From: Planctomyces sp.
GTDB lineage: Bacteria; Planctomycetota; Planctomycetia; Planctomycetales; Planctomycetaceae
Assembly: GCA_002702685.1 (NCBI GenBank)
Contig: PABD01000209.1
Coordinates: 1 to 46,088, forward strand
Reading direction: 5' to 3'
Length of the DNA stretch: 46,088 nt
The notes under the pieces are model-generated. The model had not been told where the DNA came from, did no database searches, and worked only from the letters and a program-made list of their open reading frames with translations. Each line of letters opens with the position of its first letter. Positions within the stretch are counted from its first letter, which is position 1. Below, one piece after another: positions 26,401 through 35,492 of this stretch. Made by a program: the position numbers and the translations under genes.

Positions 26401-29400
26401 GTGATCTGCATGCCGAACGTGCTGGTGTATTCGACCGCTTGTCGTTCAATAGAAATCGCATGATTTGCATGCACTTCCGAGGTCGTCTTCTTCTGCCAGA
26501 CCGACATGCTGAGCGCGTAGGGTACCGCGTGGTAGCGGAAGGCCAGCTTCTGACCGTTGCTCTGCTGATGTTCCGCGGGAAGCTCGGACGGATTGATCTG
26601 ATTCAGGTTTTCCTGCTTGTTCACTTTGAGCGACAGATGCGAGGGAGCGTGGATGGCGATCGTACCGGTCGCGCGATTGAGGTTCAGCAGGCCGAGTTGA
26701 TCGATGTTGAGTGTCCCCTCCGCCTCGCCCGGTGAGGTCGGTTGGAAGAGTTCCACATCGAGGTCGGTCGTTTCCGTAACGCTGCGACGGAACAGGATCT
26801 GCAATTGCGGTCGTCCTTCTTCTTTGAGGATCGACCAGCCGCCCACATCGACTCCCTTGATCTCCCGAACTTTGGTTCCTTCGGGAATTGCGAAATTGAC
26901 CTGACTCAAACTTCCCCGGCGGACGCGGACGTTCGTGCGATGGGAAATCGTGCCCCCCGACTCGGCGAGTTCGACATCGACAATGCTGTCGGCATGCACG
27001 ATGGCGGAGGAATCTTCGCGGCTCGATTTGGGTTGCCATTTGACTTCGAGGTTGCCGCCGGTGCTGATCGGTTGTTCGACCAGCAGTCCGTTTTCCTGCT
27101 CTTCCTGGCGCCAGGGGAGGAACGTCCCCGCTACGGAAACCTGCAGGTCCTCGCCCGGAAGTGTGATCGACAGGAGACCCGACGAAACCGGCAGCAGTGG
27201 CAGGGTAAATTGACCGGAGCTATCCTGATGCTTCACCGCTACCTGCAATTCGACCTCGACGATCTGGAGCCCTTCACTTTGAAGGTGCAGCCAGTACTGT
27301 TGTTCGTCGTCGACCAGGCGCGATTCCAGCTCGGCGGCTTCACCGTCGATCGTCGCGGAATTCAAGGTGACGTTCTTCAGCGGCAGTTGGACCTCCGCCG
27401 GTTTGTCATCGAACGCGAAGACCACGAACTTGCCGATGAGCGTGAACGATTTGCTTTCGCCCAGGCTGGAAAGGTCGCCCGTGTAGCCTGCGGAGGCGAC
27501 AATCGGTGCGGGGCGCTCGGGTTGCTCTCCCGGGAGCGCATCGTAGGCCTTTTTCCAGAGTCGTCGATGTTGTTCAGGTCGCAGAACGACCGTTCGCGGG
27601 TCACGCTCTTCATTCATGAGGAAGAGCCACGCGTTCGGCTGCTTCAGAATGTTGGATGGAGGGGCGGGTTTATCCTCACTCCGTTCCGATACGGCCCCAT
27701 CCGTCTGGACAGTGGACTCCACCGATTGTTGCAGGGCCTCCCGATTGGGCGACTGCTGTTGCTGGGCGAACACGGTTGAACTCATTCCCACGATCAACAA
27801 CAGCGTCGCAGCGGTCGTCACTGCTTTGCTTTTGGTTGTAAAACAGCATTCGGCGCAACGGGTCACGGCAAGTTCGATCAGTTTGAAGATCAGCCCGGCG
27901 ACGGCACCGAGGAGAATACCGAGTAACCAGGGAAGCCAGATAGCCGGTACGATCCACAGCAGCGCGAGGGGAATGAAGATCGCGAGAATGATCGCGGTGC
28001 AGTAGGACTTCATTGTCAGGCGATGGAAGGCCCAGAAGAGGAGCAGCACCGCTGCGAACAGGGCGAAGATCACCCCCTGGTCGTGTTGTTGATCGCGGAG
28101 AACAAGTTTGAGCGAACCGGGAGTGCTGCCGTAGTATTCGAAATACTCTTCGCGCATGTTGTCCGCAACGGGGAGCGACATGGCGATCGACAAACGTGAT
28201 TTGCGCGCGGGTGTGTCCATGGACGAAGTAAGTTCCGCATCAGATGCGGAATCGCCTTTCCCTCCTTGTTCCATCTGGGTGGCGATCCCCTCTGGCAAGC
28301 CGAAGTTGCCAAGACCGATGTTATTGCTGTTGTCATTCTTGTCCCTGAATTCGCCGTGTTGAGCCGCCTCTTCCGGCAGGCCCAGCGAGTAGTTGTTCGG
28401 CAGATCGTCGTTGGACACGGAAGCAAGCAACTTTCGTGCTTCCTCTGTACCCAGCAGTTGTTCGAGCTTCATCACTGCGCGTCCACGTTTAATTTCATCC
28501 GAGCCCTTGGCTATGGCAACCAGCGCCTGGATGCGTTGCTCGCGATTTTTCGGAGCGTTGACCGGCATGGACTCGGGTGTGATGTCACCATCCGCAGCAA
28601 ACCGAACGCCGGCTGTTTGAGTATCGTCGATGGTATTCAACAGGAGGCTGGCCGTTCCGCCGATGAGTACGAGGCCCACGCAGATCACCGCGACGGCTTT
28701 CCAATTGGACGAAAGCAGTTTTGTGACATGAATGATGACATTCACGGCGACGAGGAACCCGAGTACCAGCAGAGCACGCCACCAGAAATCGCGTTTAAGT
28801 TGCTGCAGACCATTGTTCAGCCAGCGCGTGCGCTGATTGAGGAGCGGTTCCGGAGGATGAAAGTCGCCCGCACTGTCGATGATGGTCGTCTCGTGCGGAT
28901 AACGCACCGTCCAGTTCTGTGCGATCATGATCATCTCCTGGGTTTGACCCGAACCATCAATCGCGAATACCTGGGGCGGTTGTTCTTCGATACGTGAAGT
29001 GGCGGTGAGTTCCGCCATCGGACGCGAATACAGAATCTCCAGAACTTGTGATTCTCCGGGCGCCTTATCAGGAGCAAGCGAAATCTGAAATCCCTCCGGG
29101 GACTTGCGAACAGGGACCGGTTCGCCATTGAGCATCGTCGACCAGAGTTCCACATTGCCCCCTGCAAACTGGAGCAGCAGGCTCTGCGTATTTGCCGTGC
29201 GGAACTCCTGGCGAAGTTCGTTCTGGATTTCCCCGGTCGAGGTGACGACGCTGGTAAGCGAGGCTTCATCGCAGAAGGCGACGGGAAGTCCGCTACGCTC
29301 GAATCGTTCTTCTTCGATCGACCAGCGATATCCTTTACGCACATAGCTGTACGCCGCCACCAGCCGCGACTGCAGGCGGATATTGAGGAATGCGATATTC

Positions 29401-31631
29401 GTCAACGGTTGTTCGGGGAGCGGTTGATTGACCGAGTCGAGCGTGGTCGTCTCGATCCGTTGTTCCGGTTCCGCTTCTACGAGCAAGGTGCCGTACTGGC
29501 GATCGACGCCGTCGAATCGAATTTCGGGCAGGACGAAAAGTCCTTCGTCGTCACCGCGGGGCTGACGTGTTTCGAAATAGAGGAGATGTTGTTCTACGAC
29601 CGGCTGACTGAAACCGAGTCGCCAGGTGCTGCTCGTATCGTTCTGTTCGCCCCCCTGCTCCGCGCCAAGGCGTTCCGCCGTGACGCGGATATTCGACTGC
29701 GGGAAGGTGAACTGCACTTTTTCTTCGCCGACATCCGTCACGGTCAGAATCAGACTGTAGATCGGCGCGTTCGCCACATCGAGCAGAATTTCGTGCTGGG
29801 TGATCAGCTCCTTCTTCTCCAGCCGCGCGAGGCTGGTCGTCTGTGCGACGACCAGGGGTGGTTTGGATTCGATACTGATTTCGCCGCTGTAGTCCCCTTC
29901 GTGGAACCGGTAACTGAGCCGTTCCCGCGGGAGGCCCAGAATCACCGGTTCCAGAGATTCGGAACTGAGGTGTTGAACCTTGAACCGGTCTTCCGCCTGG
30001 ATGATGAGCGTGCCTTCCACCAGGTCAGCTTCCGGCAACTTCAACTGCGGCAGCAGAATCTGGTTGTCGGTTGCCAGAGACCATTCGACGAGGTTCGTGT
30101 CGATCTGGATGGTCACCGTTCCGCCGGGCAACAGGACCGAGGGAAGGGGAACCTGCACGCGTTGTTCGCCCGGTTCCGACATCAGAGTTTTCCACAACAG
30201 GCGTTGCTCTCCCGCGCGGATCGATTCGATCTCCCAGTTTGCCGGGAGGCTGAATTCGAAGTTGAACAACTCGCCACCGGTCGCTTCCAATGTCAATTGC
30301 GACTGAAAGCCGACTTCCTGTTCTTCCACGGAAAGAACGGAGGCAAGTGCCGCGTGGTATCCCGCTTTGGTCATTTCGTTCAGCAGTCGAAGTTCAAAGT
30401 CCGGACGCCAGATATCAAAGTACAAGGCGCGGCCCGCCTGATCGGGCGATTGGAACCGGGCGGTTGGTTCGCTCTTGCGACGGACCCCTTCGAGCGATTC
30501 GACGCGCACTTTCCAAGGAGCGGAATAGCCTAGGCCGATTTCGCCCCATTGCGAGTCGGCCGAGTCCACGATCAGGTTCGGGAAGAGCCAGCGGCCTTCG
30601 TTGTCGGCGGTGGTCACCCCTTGAATGGTTACCTGCCGTTTTCCGGTAATCCCCTGCCGATAGTTGAGGGTGATCTGAGTCCGTTTGGGATTCATGGGGT
30701 CTTCGGCAAGTTCCCATGCATCCAGCCCCGTCGAGGTTACCGACATCACTTCCAATTGACCGGGAACTGTGCAGGTCACAATATCGAGGGGTTGGCCGGA
30801 GACTTCGAGTTCCGTCGTGGCCGTCCAGGAAATCTCCGAGGCTTTCGTATAAGTGGTGAAGACCGTACTGGCGATGAAGAGGCGATCCTGTTTTGTTTCG
30901 CCGTTCTTCTCCGTCACTCGCAATGTCCAGTCGCGTTGATTGCCGACCGGGAACGAGTATTGCTGCTCTCCCTCGTCGGTGCTCTCTTCCTGGAGCGATT
31001 GTGTGTTCGCGAGAAGCCGTTTCCCGGCGGGCAGGGTGAGGGTCATCGATCCGGAGGGAACTGGGGGAAGCGAGAAGTTGATCACCTGGTCGCTCCCCGT
31101 GGGACGGACGGGGACGGCGAATTCCATGTTGAGCGTCATTGTTCCCGCTTCGTTCAGGAACAGAACCGGGCCTTCCGCGGCATTGCCGAGCAGCGCGGGC
31201 TGATCGTTGATCGACGCGGAGACGACCGCCATCTGCTTGACGGGGAGTTTCCAGCTCTGCCAGTGATCGCTGTAGCTGCGCAGTGTGAATGTTCCTTTGA
31301 TCGTCAGCAGTTTGTCGGCCAGCGTGGCCTCATAGGTGACGCCGGTGCAGTCGGGTGCGCGATTCGCTTTTTTATTCTCTTGAGCTTTCTTCCAGAGCTC
31401 ACGGAATTCGTCGAACTCGAGAAAGACCGAACCTGCTTCCAGATCGACTTCACCCAGAGAGTCGCTCGGAATGGAAATCGCGATAGGCTTGTCCTCGGGC
31501 GCCTTCTGATCCTCCGCACACAGCGGGTGCGATCCACTGGAAAACAGCAACGATGCCAACAGACAGAGACCGGTAATCGAACGACGGCAGGTGCTGACGG
31601 TTCGATGCGTAACAGGAATATCGGTTTTCAT
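23463..31631 (-). CDS. Giant exported/membrane protein with two homologous halves (2722 aa)
   Basis: ATG at 31631 begins a signal peptide (core ITGLCLLASLLFSS, end about residue 39). Each half has an ELWKKA/RLWKKA element (79-83 and 1358-1362), then beta-rich domains with phrases such as LPPVPSGSMTLTLPAG and LLPVSSGLLSITLPG. Between them are transmembrane helices at about 951-970, 978-1000, 1184-1200 and 1207-1253, and a signal-peptide-like segment ending TVFAQQQQ near 1288. A Gln/Ser/Arg-rich, partly coiled-coil region spans about 2264-2530, and three helices end the protein (2642-2715). No enzyme motif is visible. It follows the related 1156-aa gene by 74 nt. Probably a planctomycete envelope component; function unknown. 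Confidence 0.85.
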   Translation of the reverse strand: MKTDIPVTHRTVSTCRRSITGLCLLASLLFSSGSHPLCAEDQKAPEDKPIAISIPSDSLGEVDLEAGSVFLEFDEFRELWKKAQENKKANRAPDCTGVTYEATLADKLLTIKGTFTLRSYSDHWQSWKLPVKQMAVVSASINDQPALLGNAAEGPVLFLNEAGTMTLNMEFAVPVRPTGSDQVINFSLPPVPSGSMTLTLPAGKRLLANTQSLQEESTDEGEQQYSFPVGNQRDWTLRVTEKNGETKQDRLFIASTVFTTYTKASEISWTATTELEVSGQPLDIVTCTVPGQLEVMSVTSTGLDAWELAEDPMNPKRTQITLNYRQGITGKRQVTIQGVTTADNEGRWLFPNLIVDSADSQWGEIGLGYSAPWKVRVESLEGVRRKSEPTARFQSPDQAGRALYFDIWRPDFELRLLNEMTKAGYHAALASVLSVEEQEVGFQSQLTLEATGGELFNFEFSLPANWEIESIRAGEQRLLWKTLMSEPGEQRVQVPLPSVLLPGGTVTIQIDTNLVEWSLATDNQILLPQLKLPEADLVEGTLIIQAEDRFKVQHLSSESLEPVILGLPRERLSYRFHEGDYSGEISIESKPPLVVAQTTSLARLEKKELITQHEILLDVANAPIYSLILTVTDVGEEKVQFTFPQSNIRVTAERLGAEQGGEQNDTSSTWRLGFSQPVVEQHLLYFETRQPRGDDEGLFVLPEIRFDGVDRQYGTLLVEAEPEQRIETTTLDSVNQPLPEQPLTNIAFLNIRLQSRLVAAYSYVRKGYRWSIEEERFERSGLPVAFCDEASLTSVVTSTGEIQNELRQEFRTANTQSLLLQFAGGNVELWSTMLNGEPVPVRKSPEGFQISLAPDKAPGESQVLEILYSRPMAELTATSRIEEQPPQVFAIDGSGQTQEMIMIAQNWTVRYPHETTIIDSAGDFHPPEPLLNQRTRWLNNGLQQLKRDFWWRALLVLGFLVAVNVIIHVTKLLSSNWKAVAVICVGLVLIGGTASLLLNTIDDTQTAGVRFAADGDITPESMPVNAPKNREQRIQALVAIAKGSDEIKRGRAVMKLEQLLGTEEARKLLASVSNDDLPNNYSLGLPEEAAQHGEFRDKNDNSNNIGLGNFGLPEGIATQMEQGGKGDSASDAELTSSMDTPARKSRLSIAMSLPVADNMREEYFEYYGSTPGSLKLVLRDQQHDQGVIFALFAAVLLLFWAFHRLTMKSYCTAIILAIFIPLALLWIVPAIWLPWLLGILLGAVAGLIFKLIELAVTRCAECCFTTKSKAVTTAATLLLIVGMSSTVFAQQQQSPNREALQQSVESTVQTDGAVSERSEDKPAPPSNILKQPNAWLFLMNEERDPRTVVLRPEQHRRLWKKAYDALPGEQPERPAPIVASAGYTGDLSSLGESKSFTLIGKFVVFAFDDKPAEVQLPLKNVTLNSATIDGEAAELESRLVDDEQQYWLHLQSEGLQIVEVELQVAVKHQDSSGQFTLPLLPVSSGLLSITLPGEDLQVSVAGTFLPWRQEEQENGLLVEQPISTGGNLEVKWQPKSSREDSSAIVHADSIVDVELAESGGTISHRTNVRVRRGSLSQVNFAIPEGTKVREIKGVDVGGWSILKEEGRPQLQILFRRSVTETTDLDVELFQPTSPGEAEGTLNIDQLGLLNLNRATGTIAIHAPSHLSLKVNKQENLNQINPSELPAEHQQSNGQKLAFRYHAVPYALSMSVWQKKTTSEVHANHAISIERQAVEYTSTFGMQITGEPLLHLEFDLPADFLPIDVLADQLDDWYIEREADAAPRLILEFAEPQQGNFNVVLSGKILKEIETEAITVTFPQAIGMDRIHSAAGVWFSEYYTPRLTEQGDWKTEATSQLDPQLLLLRSNSPRFAFRSPRGNPTPIEFDIMRTQAQMTANAVTLVNVSDTSLAYTLALKWTITHGGADQFVFTVPSWLKGELELNGTGIRQAVESDADDNRVRWVIETQRLQQQEYFITALATLELPKEGTFDVPLIEFERAQKQEADVRYLPFELSQNDLIVVNQSLAHVKQVSGTTTVIDKSQIPVNIEDRFLDQAVAIARIAPDSDPPVWQISWSQQFRSAPAQILLADIMTTIAHDGSVRGKVIYTMRNNARQHLAFELPESVKLLSILVGGNPTRAVEGKVNGSAVKLIPLPKQSEFGLSYPIEVAFESEPVTRSFLQQFQLFARDIAMPVPLVIDLSQSDEWGIPVLHTKWTVYAPKNYEFDYITGADKTNLSENYDARRAAKLAALEEARMYLKSMKEMSVLPSSSAPMSGEYRQNLETLQSRLSEVQSDSGSYSKLNRADEQARQELQQQLESVQQEVQSELNRQESQSQQQGSSDHTWGFSRDNSQRIYLNEMNSSLIESNGVVGIQTDNRADGVMFDDKDRLSREELLDRYIDSKSDRGRGQQQSNGQARPQSKSESQQEQSPKSSRARGEQSGRSFSNAIALTRTPASGKKEESESSSEGSPPAQQQGQIDDAANLGIRMTPFRGNGTAPEVGNPFQSQTVPNLNLPSLDNWNGNGTIVGLSSPGTFSSDSRDRTGQPQAGTQIQTPMSGGVGGGTQNGPVHPPDGSGFFVVHIDPATTDPRGVVLTNGRPEIQISAPSATLSLPISIPREGQQLEFIKAGGRPRLILTARSEQLWTTLLAILLSVVSLLAGWLCYRHMISRNQFAFGLLMIVYLAGFLCVLLGSVGILIVGVILLLAAALYHFSLIRYQRSMKL

Positions 31632-31705
31632 GATGAACTCGATCACGGAAATAGCCTGCGGAAATGAATGAGAAACGGGGACCACGGTACGGGGTGCGAT
31701 AACGG

Positions 31706-34700
31706 TCAGCTTTCACTCGGGTTATCGGGGTCAGAAGTTTCATTTCTATCCGCGGGGGGAGTGACGTCCGGTTCACTTTCACTCGTCGCGACGGGTTCGG
31801 CGACAGGCTCAGCGGCGACGACTGTTTCTTTGTCGTACGAGTGCTGCATCGACTGGAAGGTTTTGAACAACCAGAGAATCGCGAGGAAGATCAGACCATA
31901 CCGGGCGGCGAAGAGCGTGAAGAGGACCCAGTCACCATAACTCAACATGCAGAGGGCGATCACCAGGACGGCACACAAGAGAATGGTGATGCGGTTGTCC
32001 CACGATGTTTTCAACAGGACGAAACCGATCAAGGCCACGGTGATGCTGATGACCCAGGTGTAGAAGGTATGCTGCCACCAGGTCACCTCGATGCGATTGA
32101 CCTGTTCGAGCGAGTTGTAGTAGAAGCCGTTGCCGGTACGCGGGACTTCGACCAGTTGAGTTTTCGGCAACCGCATCCAATCGGCGACCTTTTGCTCGGG
32201 TTGGGTGTAGACATCAAATAGTGTGAAGGTAAACGGAATCAATCGACTCCGGTTGAATCGATCGGGCGTTCCGAGCAGCGAATACTCCTGCGGCACCCAG
32301 ATACCGACACGCGTCTGCTGCACCAGCGCCCCTGATCCCTGGTCATCGAAGGCAGGCAACGGTAATTGCAGTTTTCCACCGGCAGAATTGAATGGAGGAT
32401 CCGTCAGTTCCCACAGGAAGTGAATCGTGACGAAGAAATCTTCATCGGAGGCGGTGATACGGCTCACGTTCAGGAAGTACGACTCGAGGCCTTCTTCCGC
32501 TTCGGCGTCGTTTTTCTCGAGCGTGGTTTCTTCGCCGTTCACCAGCACGCGAACGGGCCGGGCACCGGCGGGAAGTTCGATGGCGAACCGCTGACGTTCA
32601 CTGCTGCGAACGCGATAGTTACACAGATAGGTGGCTGTCGCATCGGAGGAGAGCACGATCTCGATGCCCGCTTTGTTGACGACAGTCTGCAGAACTTCCT
32701 GGATATCGTACTTGCGGATTTCAATGTCGAGAGTGACCGGTTCCGCGAAGTAGCGGTACGCTAATGTTGTCTCGCCGTAGGATTTCAGTTCGACTTCGCG
32801 GACGTCGATGTTCTCAACGTTTCCCCCTTCGGCAGTCCCTTTTACGGCCAGATGCCGCGCGGTTTTAACCTGGATTTCTCCCCGCACACTGCTCGGCAGC
32901 GGGCTTTCCTCGTGAACATCGTCGGGAGCGGCCACGTCGATCAGTTGCACGGGAGTGAAGCTGTATTTGCGTAGTCCTTCGTCCGTCGTCGGCCCATTGC
33001 CGGGGAGCGGAAGGTCGTAGCTGACACTCAGCTGGAAGTTGCCGGTCACCGGTTGTTGTGCCGTCACCAGCCAGGTTTGCCAACCATCCTGGGGGTCTTC
33101 TTTCGGTACCGCCTGCTGGAAATTGTGGCTGCTCGCGCCGATGGGGGTAATGCGCACCTTCTTGCTGATGGCTTCGGGGACTTCGAGTACAAACGATTCC
33201 ACACCGGCATGCTGAATGCGGTAGTCAATTTCACTGTCGATCCGGATCAGTTCCTCTTCGACATCCACCAGAGTCGAAATCGTTGCGGTAACGAGCGCCG
33301 GTTTCGGTTTGACAAGGAAATAGATCTCGACGGGCGGTTCTTTATAACGCCAGGAATGGGAGAGTTTCTGATCCGCCTGCTGCGGCATCATGCGGGGATC
33401 GATATACGTGTTCGGCAACACGCCAAAGAGTTCTTCTTCGAGCACCTGGATATCAATGGAAGAAGAGGACAACAACGAGATCGTACCTTCTTCTTTCTCC
33501 ATATTCGTCGTTTCGACGAGCAGCAGGAAATGTTCCTCATCGGGAGAGACTTCTTCGAACAACTGGGTCGTGCCGATCTGCAGGATCACCTGGCCTTCGG
33601 TCTTTTCACGGAAGAAGACATGCAGCAGTCCGGCCTCTTCATCGAAACGGTGTTCTGAAACGTTCGTTCCGTTCGCGTACTGAACAGTCAATCCTTCGGG
33701 AACGTGGAATTGCAGTTCGAACAGACCTTCACGTTCGATCTGAATGATGGCTTGAGTACGAGTTTCGATGCTCTCTTCCTGAACGCGGCTGAAATGCGAC
33801 AGGTTCGCCAGCACGCGCGGTTCGATCTGTTTCGCGGAAACGATCAACGTCGCGTCGGTGCGGAAGAATCGAAAGGCAAGATCGGCGGTAGTGTCTTCCC
33901 CTTTCTGGTTCTGGCGGAAACGGGTGACGCCTTCCTGTTTGACGACAGTCAGTTCCAGGGTCCCTGCGGCGCGCAGATAGATTTCCCCTCGTTCCCGAAC
34001 CGTTCCCAGTGCCTGAATGCTCTCAAGAGCCCCATCTTCCGATTGACCGAGCAACTGTAATGTCCCCTCCTCGAGTGGACGTTCGGTCTGTACGATCAGT
34101 TTGACTTTCGATTCAAGCGGACTGAGAAACGAAACATCAATCACCTGCCGGCTCTCTTCCTGAGTGACTTTCCAGTCCTTGAGATTCGTTCCGGGAGCTT
34201 CGATGTCCAGTAATTGATGCGACAGGGGAATAGCGAGCTGCAACTGATCCATCTCACCGCGCAGGATCTCATAGGTCAGTTCGGCTTTCGTCAGGACGAC
34301 TTCGCCTTCGATCGTGATTTCCTGTTTCTGATCAACACTGGTTAGCAGGTTCATCTCGGGACGCGATCCCGCTTCAGGATGCCAGCTGACTTCAATCTGG
34401 TTGGTCGGTTTGAGATGGCTGCGGAAGCGGGTCTCCCCCTCCTGCGACGTGGTGGCGACAGGGACGGCTTCAGGTTTGACGTCGATCTTCTGACGTCCCT
34501 CGTTCAATGTCAGGTCGAAGATCGTGACGCTGCTGATGGGGATGCTGAGGACAAAACTTTTGCCATCCGTTCCCTTCTGCGCACGGACCATCATCTCGAC
34601 CGTCACGGTGTAATCACCCGCTTTCGGAAACACGAGTCTTGTTCCACCCTCATCCGCGGATTTGAGATAGACATCACCCTGTTCCGAGCTGACCTGACCG

Positions 34701-35176
34701 AGTGCCGCATCACCGGTATTGAGAGGAAATTCGACTTCCTCATCCCCCCAGACATGAAACTTCAGCTCTGCGGTAATGCGGGCCGTGTCGCCCTCGATGC
34801 GGGTCGTGTATTCTGCCTGTTGCAGCAGCGCTTTGACTTTCTGCTGCTGCACTTCCAGTGCTTTCAGCCGCAGGTACTCGGCGTAGTCAACGAGCACCTG
34901 AGAGTCGACCTGGAGCGCGGCCTTGATATCCTTGAAGGGGATAAGCACGATGTGTTGCCAGCCCTCGCCGAACTCGTTGGAAGCATCCGGCTCTGCGTCG
35001 GCAGCAGGTTCGTCCTGGGAGGAGTCCTCGGCAACCTCTTCTTCCGTGACGGCCGATTCGCTGGAATTTTCTTCCTCGGATTGGGCGGCGGCTGGCAGCA
35101 CCAGCGCACAGGAGAGAAGAAAGAGGGTCAGCCAGGACAGAGCTACGGGGCGAAGAGTCTTCATTCGGAGCTGCAT
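31706..35176 (-). CDS. Large exported membrane-anchored protein related to the giant protein (1156 aa)
   Basis: A signal peptide (LRPVALSWLTLFLLSCALVL, cleavage near AAA-QS) is followed by an acidic stretch (EEENSSESAVTEEEVAEDSS), then about 1000 residues of predicted beta-rich domains, then three or four transmembrane helices (TWVISITVALIGFVLL, ITILLCAVLVIALCML, YGLIFLAILWLF) and an acidic Pro/Glu tail. Order and phrasing of the first 400 residues parallel both halves of the downstream giant protein (TARITAELKFHVWGDEEVEF, FVLSIPISSVTIFDLTL, GEIYLRAAGTLELTVVKQEG). The ATG at 35164 is an alternative start. First gene of an apparent operon with the giant gene. Function unknown. Confidence 0.85.
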   Translation of the reverse strand: MQLRMKTLRPVALSWLTLFLLSCALVLPAAAQSEEENSSESAVTEEEVAEDSSQDEPAADAEPDASNEFGEGWQHIVLIPFKDIKAALQVDSQVLVDYAEYLRLKALEVQQQKVKALLQQAEYTTRIEGDTARITAELKFHVWGDEEVEFPLNTGDAALGQVSSEQGDVYLKSADEGGTRLVFPKAGDYTVTVEMMVRAQKGTDGKSFVLSIPISSVTIFDLTLNEGRQKIDVKPEAVPVATTSQEGETRFRSHLKPTNQIEVSWHPEAGSRPEMNLLTSVDQKQEITIEGEVVLTKAELTYEILRGEMDQLQLAIPLSHQLLDIEAPGTNLKDWKVTQEESRQVIDVSFLSPLESKVKLIVQTERPLEEGTLQLLGQSEDGALESIQALGTVRERGEIYLRAAGTLELTVVKQEGVTRFRQNQKGEDTTADLAFRFFRTDATLIVSAKQIEPRVLANLSHFSRVQEESIETRTQAIIQIEREGLFELQFHVPEGLTVQYANGTNVSEHRFDEEAGLLHVFFREKTEGQVILQIGTTQLFEEVSPDEEHFLLLVETTNMEKEEGTISLLSSSSIDIQVLEEELFGVLPNTYIDPRMMPQQADQKLSHSWRYKEPPVEIYFLVKPKPALVTATISTLVDVEEELIRIDSEIDYRIQHAGVESFVLEVPEAISKKVRITPIGASSHNFQQAVPKEDPQDGWQTWLVTAQQPVTGNFQLSVSYDLPLPGNGPTTDEGLRKYSFTPVQLIDVAAPDDVHEESPLPSSVRGEIQVKTARHLAVKGTAEGGNVENIDVREVELKSYGETTLAYRYFAEPVTLDIEIRKYDIQEVLQTVVNKAGIEIVLSSDATATYLCNYRVRSSERQRFAIELPAGARPVRVLVNGEETTLEKNDAEAEEGLESYFLNVSRITASDEDFFVTIHFLWELTDPPFNSAGGKLQLPLPAFDDQGSGALVQQTRVGIWVPQEYSLLGTPDRFNRSRLIPFTFTLFDVYTQPEQKVADWMRLPKTQLVEVPRTGNGFYYNSLEQVNRIEVTWWQHTFYTWVISITVALIGFVLLKTSWDNRITILLCAVLVIALCMLSYGDWVLFTLFAARYGLIFLAILWLFKTFQSMQHSYDKETVVAAEPVAEPVATSESEPDVTPPADRNETSDPDNPSES

Positions 35177-35264
35177 AAGTTTTACCGATAGGCGCAGAGA
35201 ATGTGGGGTCAGGGGCGCCAGGGAAGTCCGTGGCGGCTGTGTAGTTTACGCGATTTTCGCAAAC

Positions 35265-35280
35265 TGGCTCAAATGAGCCA
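35265..35280. promoter_or_regulatory. Inverted repeat upstream of the giant-protein operon
   Basis: TGGCTCA-AA-TGAGCCA, a perfect 7-bp inverted repeat 89 nt upstream of the 35176 start. A candidate operator or short hairpin; the binding protein is unknown. Confidence 0.4.
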
Positions 35281-35424
35281 ACTGCAAGTTTCGCGTGAAC
35301 ATTCTTTTGACGCTCATTTTTCAAAAATCTCTTCCGCGAATTTCAGAATTTCCCCAGATTCTATTCTGACAGCGATTGCCTATGCCGCGCAATCTCCATG
35401 GATTTAATGGCCCGAGAGGCGCAA

Positions 35425-35452
35425 CAAAAAAGAGGCTCGCGAGGAGCCTCTT
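35425..35452 (-). terminator. Intrinsic terminator of parA
   Basis: AAGAGGCTC (35430-35438) pairs with GAGCCTCTT (35444-35452) around GCGAG. On the minus strand TTTTTT follows. It lies 40 nt beyond the parA stop. Confidence 0.9.
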
Positions 35453-35492
35453 CGGTGTGCAATCAGGGGAATGTCCGGGAAAGGACATTGTG

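Larger units (their letters stand above)
35177..35492. other. Promoter region of the giant-protein operon and parA 3' end
   Basis: Holds the parA terminator (35425-35452) and a 16-bp inverted repeat (35265-35280). Nothing else recognisable. Confidence 0.5.

Noticed and set aside
29409-31667. Long plus-strand frames (374 and 372 codons) opposite the giant gene
   Set aside because: Typical antisense shadows in GC-rich sequence, with Phe/Arg/Gln-rich composition and no family features.
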